Positions 41,479 to 50,351 of a DNA stretch of 64,000 nucleotides are shown here, in pieces. Origin of the DNA: Aquisphaera insulae (GTDB lineage Bacteria; Planctomycetota; Planctomycetia; Isosphaerales; Isosphaeraceae); assembly GCF_011064615.1 (NCBI RefSeq), contig NZ_JAALJH010000021.1:47940-111939 (forward strand), given 5' to 3'. A program made the position numbers and the translations under genes. The notes under the pieces were generated by a model. That model ran no database searches. It worked only from the letters and a program-made list of their open reading frames with translations, and was not told the origin of the DNA. The stretch's first letter is position 1, and every line of letters starts with the position of its first letter.

Positions 41479-43223
41479 TGGTTCCCGCTGGACTGCTGGC
41501 GATCGCTCTTGCGCTCCTCGTGGACGACGAGCCCCCCGCGACGGTCCCGCCGGCCTCGGCGTTCGCCGCGCCCGGGGACGACGCGGTGCAGGACCTGGTG
41601 ATCCTCGGGGAGGCCCGGGCAATCCTCCTCCGCGTCCGCGTGATGGTCGGCGATCGGCCGTTCCGCGCGGCCTGGGCCGAGGGGATCCGCGCCTACCACG
41701 CGCGCCTCGACGACAACGGGGACGGCCAGATCACCACGCAGGAGGCCGCGAAGAACGGCCTGGCCGCGCTCCTGACTCCGGCCGGCCCGAGCGCCAGCAC
41801 GCCGGCCCGGGGCCAGCCGGAGGCGGACGTCAGCCCGAAGGACGGCGAGATCTCCGTCCAGGAGTTGACCGAGGTCCTCCGCGGCTCGTTCGGGCCCTTC
41901 CGGCTGCAGGTCGAGCCGGTCCCGGGGCGGCGGACCGACGCCCTCTTCGACCAGCTCGACCGGGACAAGGACGGCGAGCTCACCCGGCCCGAGATGGACG
42001 CCATCGTCGGCTCGCTCCGCCGGCTCGACCGCGACGCCGACGAGATGATCGACGAAGGCGAGGTCAACCTGACGACAACCTCCGTCGATGCGATGTCCAT
42101 GATGCAGGCCCGTCCCGCTCGCGATTCGTCCACGCCGACGGTGATCGAGTTGAGCCCCGGCGAGTCGACCGTGCGGCTGTCGCGGCTGCTGGTGAAGAAG
42201 TACGACACGGGATCGAGCCGGGGGCCTGGCCGGCGCGACTCCCGGCTGTCCCCGGAGGAGTTCGCCATCCCGGCCGAGGCGTTCGCCGCGTCGGACCGCA
42301 ACCGCGACGGCACGCTGAGCGCCGAGGAGCTGCGCACCTACCTGGCGGACGCTCCGCGCGACGCGATCCTGGACGTGGTCCTCTCCGCCGACGCCTCGGG
42401 CCGGGCCGCGGTGGCGGTCCGAAGTGCCGACGGCGGATCGCCGGCGGGCATGACCGTCCGGCCGCTCGTGCAAGGCGCGGCCGAGATCGAGATGGGCCCC
42501 GTCCGGATCGACGTCCACGTGGACGACGGGGCGAGGGCCGCGGAGGCCGCGCGCAAGGGCCTGCGGGCCCGGTTCGACGCCGCCGATGCCAACCAGGACG
42601 GATACCTCGAGAGGGACGAGCTCAACCAGGACAACGCCCCGGTCTCGCCCCTGGCCGGCCTCTTCGAGGCCCTCGACCATGACGGCGACGGGAAGGTCTA
42701 TCCCCGCGAGCTGGACGAGTTCGTGGCGCGGGAGGCGGTCGCGGCGCGGGGGCATCTGACGATGACGGCCTCGGACGAGGGCCGGGCGCTCTTCGGGATG
42801 CTCGACCTGGACCGCGACCGCCGCCTCGGCGCGAGGGAGGTCCTGGAGACCTTCGCCCGCGTCTCGGCCTGCGACCGAGATCGCGACGGCCGCGTGACCC
42901 CCGACGAGATCCCGCAGCACTTCCGGCTCGTCCTCGACCGCGGCGACCTGTCTGTCCTCCTCGCGACGCCCGCCAACGGGAACGTCGTCGTCGTGCCCGC
43001 GGGCATGGCCGCCGCACCCTCGCGGCCGAGGCCGGCCTCCGGGCCGGCCTGGTTCCGCAAGATGGACCGGAACCACGACGGGGACGTCTCTCCGCGCGAG
43101 TTCCTCGGGACCCGCGACCAGTTCGCTCGCCTCGACCGCGACCACGACGGCCTGCTCTCGCCCGCCGAGGCCCAGGAGGCGTCCCCCGGCCGATCGGACC
43201 GGGTCAAGGCACCTGGCGGTTGA
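41475..43223 (+). CDS. Multi-EF-hand calcium-binding secreted protein
   Basis: A 582-residue protein whose ATG overlaps the DUF1501 stop (ATGA). A short hydrophobic N-terminus (MVPAGLLAIALALLV) is a likely signal. I count about ten EF-hand loops, for example DDNGDGQITTQE, DRDKDGELTRPE, DRNRDGTLSAEE, DANQDGYLERDE, DHDGDGKVYPRE, DRDRDGRVTPDE, DRNHDGDVSPRE and DRDHDGLLSPAE, with one or two degenerate loops (DRDADEMIDEGE, DLDRDRRLGARE). It should be a calcium-responsive surface or periplasmic protein linked to the DUF1549/1501 pair. Its last 20 bases overlap the convergent gene. Confidence 0.9.
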   Translation: MMVPAGLLAIALALLVDDEPPATVPPASAFAAPGDDAVQDLVILGEARAILLRVRVMVGDRPFRAAWAEGIRAYHARLDDNGDGQITTQEAAKNGLAALLTPAGPSASTPARGQPEADVSPKDGEISVQELTEVLRGSFGPFRLQVEPVPGRRTDALFDQLDRDKDGELTRPEMDAIVGSLRRLDRDADEMIDEGEVNLTTTSVDAMSMMQARPARDSSTPTVIELSPGESTVRLSRLLVKKYDTGSSRGPGRRDSRLSPEEFAIPAEAFAASDRNRDGTLSAEELRTYLADAPRDAILDVVLSADASGRAAVAVRSADGGSPAGMTVRPLVQGAAEIEMGPVRIDVHVDDGARAAEAARKGLRARFDAADANQDGYLERDELNQDNAPVSPLAGLFEALDHDGDGKVYPRELDEFVAREAVAARGHLTMTASDEGRALFGMLDLDRDRRLGAREVLETFARVSACDRDRDGRVTPDEIPQHFRLVLDRGDLSVLLATPANGNVVVVPAGMAAAPSRPRPASGPAWFRKMDRNHDGDVSPREFLGTRDQFARLDRDHDGLLSPAEAQEASPGRSDRVKAPGG

Positions 43224-44904
43224 ACCTCAGGAGGATCCGCTCGGCGCGGAAGACGATCTCGATGTCCTTCTCGCGGAGCGCGTCTTCGAGCACGGGGATG
43301 GCCACGGGGCCCATGTCGTAGAGCTGGGTCTCGGCGTCCTCGCGGGCCTTCGGGCCGAGGTCGCCGAGCTGCTTGACGAGCAGCCGGGCGCGGTCCTGGA
43401 GCCGCGGGTCGACCCCGTGAGCGATCACCGCCGCCGTCCGCACGAACTTCTTGGGGGTCGGGAAGACGTCGAGGAGGACGATCTCGTCGATCGCCTCGCG
43501 CGACAGATGGGCCAGCACGATCAGGCCCTTGGGCTCGAAGATCGTGGAGGCGTACTGGTCGAGATACGCCTGGACGACCTCGGCGCGCATCCCCTGGGCC
43601 GTCAGGCGGCGGGCGTAGGTGTCGCGGGTGACCTGGCGGAAGGAGGGGTCCGAGGGGCTCAGGGGCTGGGAGAGGGTGAGCTTGATCGGGGGGCCCTCGA
43701 TCACGGCCTTCTTGTTGGTCTCGGCGGCCAGGCGGGCGGCGGTGGTGATGAACAGGCTGGCGTCGTCGGCGATCCGGTAGCTCAGGCCGATCGTGCCGAG
43801 CACCTCGGCGAGCGCGTCGCGGGCCGCGAGGCGGCCGTTCTTCAGGGTCATCGGCTGGCCCAGGTCGATCTTGTCCTTGGAGAGCGTCGGGTCGTCCACC
43901 TCGTAGCGGACGCGTGCCTGGCCGGCGACCAGGGCCAGGACGTCCCTCCGAGGGACCTTGTCGGCGTTGACCGTGACGGGGCGATTGAGCGCCTGGTCCA
44001 CGCGGGCGCGGGTGTCCGCGTCGGCCTCGGCGGGGATGGGCTTGGGCTCGGCCTTCTTGTCCCCGGCCTTGAGCTCGGCCTCGGCCTTATCGAGGGCGGC
44101 CTCCGCGGCCTTCGCCTTCGCCTCGGGCTTGTCCTTGTTCTTCTCGTTCTCCTTCTTCTCCTTCTCCTTGGCCGCCTCCTCGTCGGTCACGCTCCTGGGG
44201 ATGCCGGAGGGGAGCTCGTCGAGCCAGCCGAAGCGGTAGCGGCCCCCGTCGACGGGCGCGATCACCGCGACGTCGAGGAGCCTCGCATTCGTCAAATTCT
44301 GGAGCGTGTACTCATCCGGCCCGCCGCGGATCTTGACCGGGATCGGGATCGCGACCTCGGCGTCGTAGGACAGGAACCGCTCGACCCTCGTCTCGTGCTT
44401 GATGAAGAGGGCCTTGTCCGGCCGCCGGAGCTTCTGGAACCAGTGGTCCTCGGGGATGAACCCCGCCGCGGTGCCGGCGGGGGGCGCGGCGAGCAGGTTC
44501 GCCTTGAACCAGCGGAGGCCGTCGCTCCGCTCGGTGGCCTGCGGCCAGTGGGCCAGGACGCTCCCCTTCTTGACGCGGAGGTCGAAGTCGACGTCCTGGG
44601 TCGGCTCGCCGAACGCCTGGACCACGGAGACCGGGGCGACCGGGAATTGCCGGTTCAATTCCGGGCCCTCGATCTTGGGCCGGACTGTGCCGACCGGGCC
44701 GGGCATCGCGTTGCGGTAGACGCGCGGCTGGTTGAGGGAATTCTGGGCGGGGCTGCCGACCCAGACCGACCACTCGTAGACCTCGACCGGGAGCGGCGGG
44801 CGGTCCTCGGCACCTCGGACGGTCGGCGCGAGGCAGAGTCCGGCGACGAGGCACATCCCGAGGGAACGGACGCGAGGCGAGTACGCGGGCGAGGTTCGTG
44901 TCAT
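43204..44904 (-). CDS. Secreted protein with STN-like and HEAT-like parts
   Basis: A 566-residue protein, last of a twelve-gene minus-strand run. ATG 44904 overlaps the upstream stop (ATGA) and gives a signal peptide (RSLGMCLVAGLCLAPTVRGA). The middle holds a Lys/Glu/Ala-rich charged segment (near residues 240-300). DKVPRRDVLALVAGQARVRYEVDDPTLSK...GLSYRIADDASLFIT resembles the STN/secretin-type small domain. The C-terminus (KAREDAETQLYDMGPVAIPVLEDALREKDIEIVFRAERILLRF) is HEAT-like. Function unknown; probably a cell-envelope protein working with the NPCBM neighbour. Confidence 0.75.
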   Translation of the reverse strand: MTRTSPAYSPRVRSLGMCLVAGLCLAPTVRGAEDRPPLPVEVYEWSVWVGSPAQNSLNQPRVYRNAMPGPVGTVRPKIEGPELNRQFPVAPVSVVQAFGEPTQDVDFDLRVKKGSVLAHWPQATERSDGLRWFKANLLAAPPAGTAAGFIPEDHWFQKLRRPDKALFIKHETRVERFLSYDAEVAIPIPVKIRGGPDEYTLQNLTNARLLDVAVIAPVDGGRYRFGWLDELPSGIPRSVTDEEAAKEKEKKENEKNKDKPEAKAKAAEAALDKAEAELKAGDKKAEPKPIPAEADADTRARVDQALNRPVTVNADKVPRRDVLALVAGQARVRYEVDDPTLSKDKIDLGQPMTLKNGRLAARDALAEVLGTIGLSYRIADDASLFITTAARLAAETNKKAVIEGPPIKLTLSQPLSPSDPSFRQVTRDTYARRLTAQGMRAEVVQAYLDQYASTIFEPKGLIVLAHLSREAIDEIVLLDVFPTPKKFVRTAAVIAHGVDPRLQDRARLLVKQLGDLGPKAREDAETQLYDMGPVAIPVLEDALREKDIEIVFRAERILLRFNRQVP

Positions 44905-47492
44905 GGTCGGCTCGCGGTTGTCGTTGTGAGCGATCGGTCCGGGGAGGCGGCCGCGACCGAGGCCGCCCCGGGCGTCGGGCCGGCCCCGGGGCGATAGAGC
45001 CGCGCGTCCGCCCAGATTACGCGATCGCCGGTGTCCTCGTCGGCGCCGAAGTCGACGATCAGGCGGAGTTGGTCGGCCCCCGCGACGGGCAGGGAGAGGC
45101 GGACGGGCGGGGCGTCGGCGCGGAGGTCGGGGTTGGCGTACAGCTCCTTGCCGTCGGCGAAGACCCGGCAATCGACCCGGCCCTTCTTGTTGCCCGAGGG
45201 GTCGAATCCGACGGTCGCCTCGAACGTGGTGTAGCGGCGGTCGAGGTCATACGTCAGGGCCGTCCGCGAGTGCACGGAGAGGCCCTTCTCGACGATTCGG
45301 TCGTCGATTTTCAGCGGCGAGCCGTCGAGGGTGACGTCCCGGCGGTAGGGAGCCCGGCGGGCGAAGTAGGGAGTCTCCTCGACCTTGCTCGGCTGGAGGT
45401 CCGAGAGGTAGGCCATCTCGCCGCCGCGGAACCGGACGCCGCGGACCTCGGCCGAGGGGAGCTTGACGGCCTGGCCCCAGGGGGTCTCCACCTCCCACTT
45501 GTCGCCCTCGACCTTGACCCAGCGGCCCGAGAGGGCCAGGCCTCCCGAGAGCGTGAACGTGGGGCGCACCTCGGTCGGGGGTGCCGGCGCGGGCCTGGCC
45601 GCGAGGACGAACCCCTCGACCTGCTTGAGCGCCAGCGTCCGGCTCTTGCCCCGGTAGGCGAACGTGAGCTTCTCCCCCTTCGCCGCCTCGACGACGCCCC
45701 CGATCGTCACGACCTCGCCGTCCTTGGCGCGGGCCAGGAGCAGGTCCTCGCCGCCGGGGGCCTTGAGCCGCTTGGCGAACGACTCGGGCGACTCCTTGTG
45801 GTCGGCCATCCCCATGTACACGCCGAGGACGCGGGCCAGCGGGACGTCGATCTTGTCGCCCCAGGTCGTCGTCAGGGTCAGCGCGTCCGCGCTCAACGCC
45901 TCGAGCCTGCCGAAAAGCTGCTCGTCCTCGGCGAGGTAGACGCGGGCGTCGAGCGCGGGGGTCGGCGCCGCGGGGTCGTACTTGAGCTTGGGGTCGGTCT
46001 TCCCGGTCGCCTGGGCCTGGACCTGGGCATTCTGGCCGTCGGCGTACATCAGGTTGATCATGAACGGCTTGTTGTTGCAGTCTCCGTCGGGCGGCTCCAG
46101 GAACACGTCGGCCCAGGTCTCCTTGCCCGCGCGACGGAGGCTCACGGGCCAGGCCGGGGTGCCGGTCGTGTCGAGCTGCCACATGGCCTGGCCCTTGTCG
46201 GTGGGGCACTGGATCATGATCTGCTGGATCGCCGCGTCGCGGAGGCCGGACATCACCAGGTGGATGTCGCGGATGCCGCTGGGCTTGGGCTCGACCTTGG
46301 GCAGCTTGGGGGGCGGCACCGTCCCCGGCGGCGGTGCGGCGAGGTCGTCCCCGGCGGCCTTCTTCTCGTCCTTCCCCGCGGTGCCGCCGGGCCCGGTCGT
46401 GTCCACGTTCGGCTGGCCGACGAACTTGACCGCGAGCATCGACGACCGCTCGAAGGTGATCGACTCGACCTGGTCGAGCGGGAGCCTTGCCTTGACCCTC
46501 GCCGCCGGATTCACCTGCGGGCCGGGGTTCGAGACGAAGACGAGCCTGGGGAGGTCCGCGACGACGCCCCCGGAGGGGAGCCGGGTCGGGGCGGCCCGCA
46601 CGGGGGAGAAGACCTGTTTGGGCAGGTCGGCGGTCCCCGCCGCGGGCGGGTTGGCGGGGGCCGCCGCGGGGGTATTGTCCATGATGACGAGCTTGCCGTG
46701 CTCCAGCGCCGATGGCTCGCCGTGGAGGACCGTCCCGTGGATGGTGCGGACGGCGGTGCCCAGCCCGGTGATCCGTTCGGCGTGGACGACCAAATCCCGG
46801 AAGAGGACGTCCACGGGCTCGGCCCCGTTTCGGTTGGCGACGAAGAGCTTCACGCCGGCGATGTCCATCGGGCCGATGTCGACCTTGCCGATCTCGCGCG
46901 GCTCCTTGGCCATCTCGTCGTAGACCTGGAAGCGGAGGCTCTGGCCCTGACGGCGGATCTCCAGGCGGATCGACTGGCCTTTCGCCGGGAAGGTGTGCCG
47001 GATCGGCTTGGCGGGCGTGGGGTCGGGGCCGCCGAAGGGATTGAAGGCCCGCCGGCGGCCCATCATCGGCGAGCCCATCATCGGGCCGCCCGCGGCGGAC
47101 TTCTCGATGGGCCGATAGATGTCCCTGCCGTCGGGCTCGAGCTCGCGCAGGAGCGTCGCCTCGGGCTGGTCGATGATCTGGGTGGCGACCGCGATGCCGA
47201 TCGCGGCGCCGTCCTCCCGGGCGGGCTTGGGGAGCTTGCGGATGTCCAGGGTCGCGGTGATCGTGCAGTCGCCGCCGATCCGGAGCTGCGGCGGCGTCTT
47301 CCAGCCCGCCTCGGCCTCGCCCGGCTTGAGGGTCACCCGCAGGCCGTCGGCCTCGCGGGCGAGCGCCTTCTTGTCGCCGAAGCCTCCGGCGTCGAGGGCG
47401 GCCTGGTCGAACGCCTTCTCGGCCAGCGGCCGGTGATAGTCGCCCGCGCCGGCCGCCCCGAGGCCGATCCACACAAGAAGTCCGCCCAGCAT
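44901..47492 (-). CDS. Secreted protein with C-terminal NPCBM domain
   Basis: An 863-residue protein. ATG 47492 gives a signal peptide MLGGLLVWIGLGAAGAGDY; an upstream extension is Arg-rich and implausible. The C-terminal 140 residues match NPCBM/NEW2 carbohydrate-binding domains: YRRDVTLDGSPLKIDDRIVEKGLSVHSRTALTYDL, FEATVGFDPSGNKKGRVDCRVFADGKELY and LRLIVDFGADEDTGDRVIWADARLY. The middle has several SH3-like repeats that look like membrane-trafficking-unrelated beta barrels (LEALSADALTLTTTWGDKIDVPLARVLGVYMG, WVKVEGDKWEVETPWGQAVKLPSAEVRGVRF). Likely binds a surface glycan. Confidence 0.85.
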   Translation of the reverse strand: MLGGLLVWIGLGAAGAGDYHRPLAEKAFDQAALDAGGFGDKKALAREADGLRVTLKPGEAEAGWKTPPQLRIGGDCTITATLDIRKLPKPAREDGAAIGIAVATQIIDQPEATLLRELEPDGRDIYRPIEKSAAGGPMMGSPMMGRRRAFNPFGGPDPTPAKPIRHTFPAKGQSIRLEIRRQGQSLRFQVYDEMAKEPREIGKVDIGPMDIAGVKLFVANRNGAEPVDVLFRDLVVHAERITGLGTAVRTIHGTVLHGEPSALEHGKLVIMDNTPAAAPANPPAAGTADLPKQVFSPVRAAPTRLPSGGVVADLPRLVFVSNPGPQVNPAARVKARLPLDQVESITFERSSMLAVKFVGQPNVDTTGPGGTAGKDEKKAAGDDLAAPPPGTVPPPKLPKVEPKPSGIRDIHLVMSGLRDAAIQQIMIQCPTDKGQAMWQLDTTGTPAWPVSLRRAGKETWADVFLEPPDGDCNNKPFMINLMYADGQNAQVQAQATGKTDPKLKYDPAAPTPALDARVYLAEDEQLFGRLEALSADALTLTTTWGDKIDVPLARVLGVYMGMADHKESPESFAKRLKAPGGEDLLLARAKDGEVVTIGGVVEAAKGEKLTFAYRGKSRTLALKQVEGFVLAARPAPAPPTEVRPTFTLSGGLALSGRWVKVEGDKWEVETPWGQAVKLPSAEVRGVRFRGGEMAYLSDLQPSKVEETPYFARRAPYRRDVTLDGSPLKIDDRIVEKGLSVHSRTALTYDLDRRYTTFEATVGFDPSGNKKGRVDCRVFADGKELYANPDLRADAPPVRLSLPVAGADQLRLIVDFGADEDTGDRVIWADARLYRPGAGPTPGAASVAAASPDRSLTTTTASRP

Positions 47493-47638
47493 CGCCGATC
47501 CCCCGGTGTGTCGCGTGATCCCCGTACGTCGCTTGGTGACTATCTCAGAGGTCCTGCACCGCGGGCCTCGTCTCGTCGCAACTCGTCCCCGGCAAGACGG
47601 AGAGCCGAATCCGCTTCCCAATTACTAAGGCTTAGCAT

Positions 47639-47786
47639 TACCCACAAGTGCGAGAAGCCCGAGGCCAGGCGGGGTGCATGTTGCGCGAGGCGGACCCTCT
47701 GGTCCCCTCCTCCCTGTGTGGGGGAGGGGACCGGAATGGCTCGCCCTGCTCGACGTGCAACTTCGCTCGACTTCCACTTGTGGGTA
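47639..47786. repeat. MITE-like inverted-repeat element in a 366-base gap
   Basis: TACCCACAAGTG at 47639-47650 and its exact reverse complement CACTTGTGGGTA at 47775-47786 bound a 148-base segment. If the outer TA pairs are target duplications, this fits a non-autonomous IS630/mariner-type element. Inside lies a strong hairpin, GGTCCCCTCC with GGAGGGGACC (about 47700-47732). No gene is present in it. The rest of the gap (47493-47638 and 47787-47858) shows nothing else I can support. Confidence 0.6.
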
Positions 47787-47858
47787 AAGAAGAGTTTGTA
47801 GAGGAGACAACCGGACTCGCCTCCCCTGGTTCGAGGGGGATTTCAGGGAGGCTCCGTA

Positions 47859-48383
47859 TCAGGGCTTGGCGGCCTCGTCGGCCGCCTTGGACTTCGCCCC
47901 TTCGCCAGCGGTCTTGGCGGATTTCTCCTCGGCCAGGCGGCGGTAGTAGCGTTCGAGGACGGTGCGGTACTCGGGCGGGAAGCCCTCGCTCATGGACTGG
48001 AGGATGCGGTCGCGCTCGCGGTCGGAGAGCTTGCCCCAGCCCTTGCCGCCGTCGTTCGGGTCGGTCAGGTCGCCGATGCCGCCGGTGCCCCGGCTGATCG
48101 TCGAGTCCTTCATCCCGTTCATCGGCCGGTTCCGCTTGAGGCCGTTCTTGCACGCCTGGCACTGCTTCTCGAGCTGGGCGATCAGCTCGTCGAGGTCGCG
48201 GACGATCGCCTTCTGCTCGCCCTGGACCGGGTCGCCGGTCTGCTTCTTGCCCAGCGAGTCGACCACCCCCCCCATCTTGGAGGCGATCTCGTCCGGCTTG
48301 ACGTCCTCGGCGGTCGCGAGGGACGCGCCAAGGAGGCCCGTCAGAAGGGCCGCGGTCCCGAAGATACGGCGGTCTCGGCTCAT
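47859..48383 (-). CDS. Small secreted protein with CxxC, MoxR-cluster associated
   Basis: A 174-residue exported protein: signal peptide RRIFGTAALLTGLLGASLATAED, a helical segment (IVRDLDELIAQLEKQCQACKNGLKR with Cys-Gln-Ala-Cys), a Gly-rich loop, then KLSDRERDRILQSMSEGFPPEYRTVLERYYRRLAEEK and a charged Lys/Ala tail. The FPPEYRTVLERYYRRLAEE ending is one I know from short proteins downstream of DUF4175-like genes in planctomycete MoxR clusters. Function unknown. Confidence 0.8.
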   Translation of the reverse strand: MSRDRRIFGTAALLTGLLGASLATAEDVKPDEIASKMGGVVDSLGKKQTGDPVQGEQKAIVRDLDELIAQLEKQCQACKNGLKRNRPMNGMKDSTISRGTGGIGDLTDPNDGGKGWGKLSDRERDRILQSMSEGFPPEYRTVLERYYRRLAEEKSAKTAGEGAKSKAADEAAKP

Positions 48384-48437
48384 GGTTCCCTCATGGGCTG
48401 GAGGAATGGAAACGCGTTCGCTCGATCCGGTCGGACA

Positions 48438-50351
48438 TCATGGCTGTTCGATGCGTTCCGCGATCCTGGCCAGGTTCTCGCGGAGGTCTTCCTGGGTCGC
48501 CTCCAACGCCTCGATCTCGCGGCGGAGGGCCGGCGTGAGCGTGGCGGACGGGGCGGGGACTGGGGCGGTGCGCGTCTTGTCGACGCCCACGGTGTCGTCG
48601 TTCAGGCGGGCCTGGAGGAGGCGGATGGTCTTCAGCTCGGCGATCAGCCGGTTCAGCTCACGCTCGCGCTCCGAGAGGTCCGAGGGCAACGGCGCGTTGG
48701 CGGGGGGTGGAGTCGTCGGGGGGAGCCGGCGGACGGCCTGGAGCAGGCCGAGCAGGTCCTCCTCGATCCGCTTCTCCATCGCGACGGTCTGGGGCGAGGC
48801 GTCCGTCTCCTTGAGCCGGCCCTCGACCTCGCGCATCTCCCGCCCGAAGACCTTCAGGGCCGTGGGCAGCGCGATGCCGAACTCGGTCTCCTCGACCAGG
48901 GCCAGGAGCTGCTCGGTGCGGCCGGCCAGCTCGCCCTCCTTCTGGGCGAGCCCGGCCATGGCGATCGAGGCGGGGCGGGACTTCTTGGCGAGCATCGGGG
49001 CCTGGGCCTCGGTGTTCTCGCGGATGTACGCCTGGGCCTCGTGCATCTCGGTCAGCTCGGCGATGAGCCGGGTGTAGAGCTCGGTCCGGAGCTGGACCAG
49101 GAGCTTCTCCGTGGCCTTGGCGAGTTCCTCGCCGGACCTGGTGAGGATGTCGAGCGCCTCGGACTGCTCGGACGCGGCGGGGTCGGCGGCGGTCTTCGCC
49201 AGGTTCTTCTCGGCGTCCTGCATCGAGCCGCCGGCCCGGATCAGGTCCTTCTGGAGGGCCACGCCGGCGTCTCCCAGGCGGGCCGACGCGGCGGCGAGGG
49301 CCTCGGCGGCCTTGCGGGTCGTCTGCTGGCCGGCCTCGTGCTTGCCGAACTCGCCCTTGGCGAGGTCGCGCGTCGCGGCGGCGGAGCGGCCGTCCAGCGA
49401 CTTGAGCTCCTCGCGGAGGATGGCCTCGGCCTTCTCCTCGGGGGCGACGGCCCCGGCCAGGTCCTTGCCGGCCTGGCCGAGCTCCTCCGCCGCCTCCTTC
49501 AGGGGGACCTCGGCCTTCCGCAGTTGCGACGGCTGATAGTCGGCGAAGACGGGGTCGCCGGCGAGCGCCGTCGTCGCCTTCGTGATCGCCGCCTCGCGGT
49601 CGCGGAGGGCGGCCCGGGCGGCCTTGTGATCGCCGTCCTTCTTCGCGGCGAGTGCCCGGGTGTCGTCCAGCAGCCTCTTCTGGTCGCGGGCCAGCGACTC
49701 CAGGTCGGGGCGGCGGGCGGCCAGTTTCTCGCCGGACCGCCGCTGGTCGATGGCGAATCGGGACCATCCCAGCTCGCGCCGCTCGTCCTTGACGATCCGC
49801 TCGAGCTGGCCGAGGGTCTCGCGCATCTGCCGGAGCCGCGCGAGCTTGAGCTGGAAGTCGAGATCCTCGGCGAGGAGGACGTTGCGGAGGTGCTCGAGCT
49901 TGGCCAGGAGCTCCTTGATCTCCGTCTCCGCCTTGGAGAGCTGGGCGCCCTTGAGCATCTTGTGCGCGTCGCGCATCTGCTCGAGGATCAGCTCCTCGCG
50001 GGAGAACTTGAGGGCCAGCCGGAGCCGAGAGGCGTTCTCCGGCTCGAGCCCGCGGAGGGCCTCGGAGAGGCGGAACATCCGCTCCTCCAGCTCGGTCATC
50101 TGGGCCGCGGCGTTCTCCTGGGTGAAGCCGATGGTATCCCCGGCGGGGACGGCCGGCCTGTCCGGCTTCTTGGCGGCGTCCTTGTCCTTGCCCTCGGCCT
50201 CCTTGGCGGCCGGCTTGTCGTCGTCGAAGAGGCCCTTCGCCGGGTCCTGCGCGCGGGCCCACTCCCCGGGTGGCGCGAGGAACAGGGTCGCGAGCAGCCC
50301 GGCGAGGCCGGTCGCCCGGCGTCGGGCATGCGGTCTAGGGCTTGACCTCAT
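48438..50351 (-). CDS. Secreted long coiled-coil protein, MoxR-cluster associated
   Basis: A 637-residue protein with signal region RRATGLAGLLATLFLAPPGEWARAQ. Almost all of the rest is charged helix with heptad-like spacing (TELEERMFRLSEALRGLEPENASRLRLALKFSREELILEQMRDAHKML, LDFQLKLARLRQMRETLGQLERIVKDERRELG and onward), so an extended coiled coil is expected. Its start overlaps the DUF4175-like gene by 17 bases, suggesting coupling. A structural role in the periplasm or at the cell surface is likely. Confidence 0.8.
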   Translation of the reverse strand: MRSSPRPHARRRATGLAGLLATLFLAPPGEWARAQDPAKGLFDDDKPAAKEAEGKDKDAAKKPDRPAVPAGDTIGFTQENAAAQMTELEERMFRLSEALRGLEPENASRLRLALKFSREELILEQMRDAHKMLKGAQLSKAETEIKELLAKLEHLRNVLLAEDLDFQLKLARLRQMRETLGQLERIVKDERRELGWSRFAIDQRRSGEKLAARRPDLESLARDQKRLLDDTRALAAKKDGDHKAARAALRDREAAITKATTALAGDPVFADYQPSQLRKAEVPLKEAAEELGQAGKDLAGAVAPEEKAEAILREELKSLDGRSAAATRDLAKGEFGKHEAGQQTTRKAAEALAAASARLGDAGVALQKDLIRAGGSMQDAEKNLAKTAADPAASEQSEALDILTRSGEELAKATEKLLVQLRTELYTRLIAELTEMHEAQAYIRENTEAQAPMLAKKSRPASIAMAGLAQKEGELAGRTEQLLALVEETEFGIALPTALKVFGREMREVEGRLKETDASPQTVAMEKRIEEDLLGLLQAVRRLPPTTPPPANAPLPSDLSERERELNRLIAELKTIRLLQARLNDDTVGVDKTRTAPVPAPSATLTPALRREIEALEATQEDLRENLARIAERIEQP

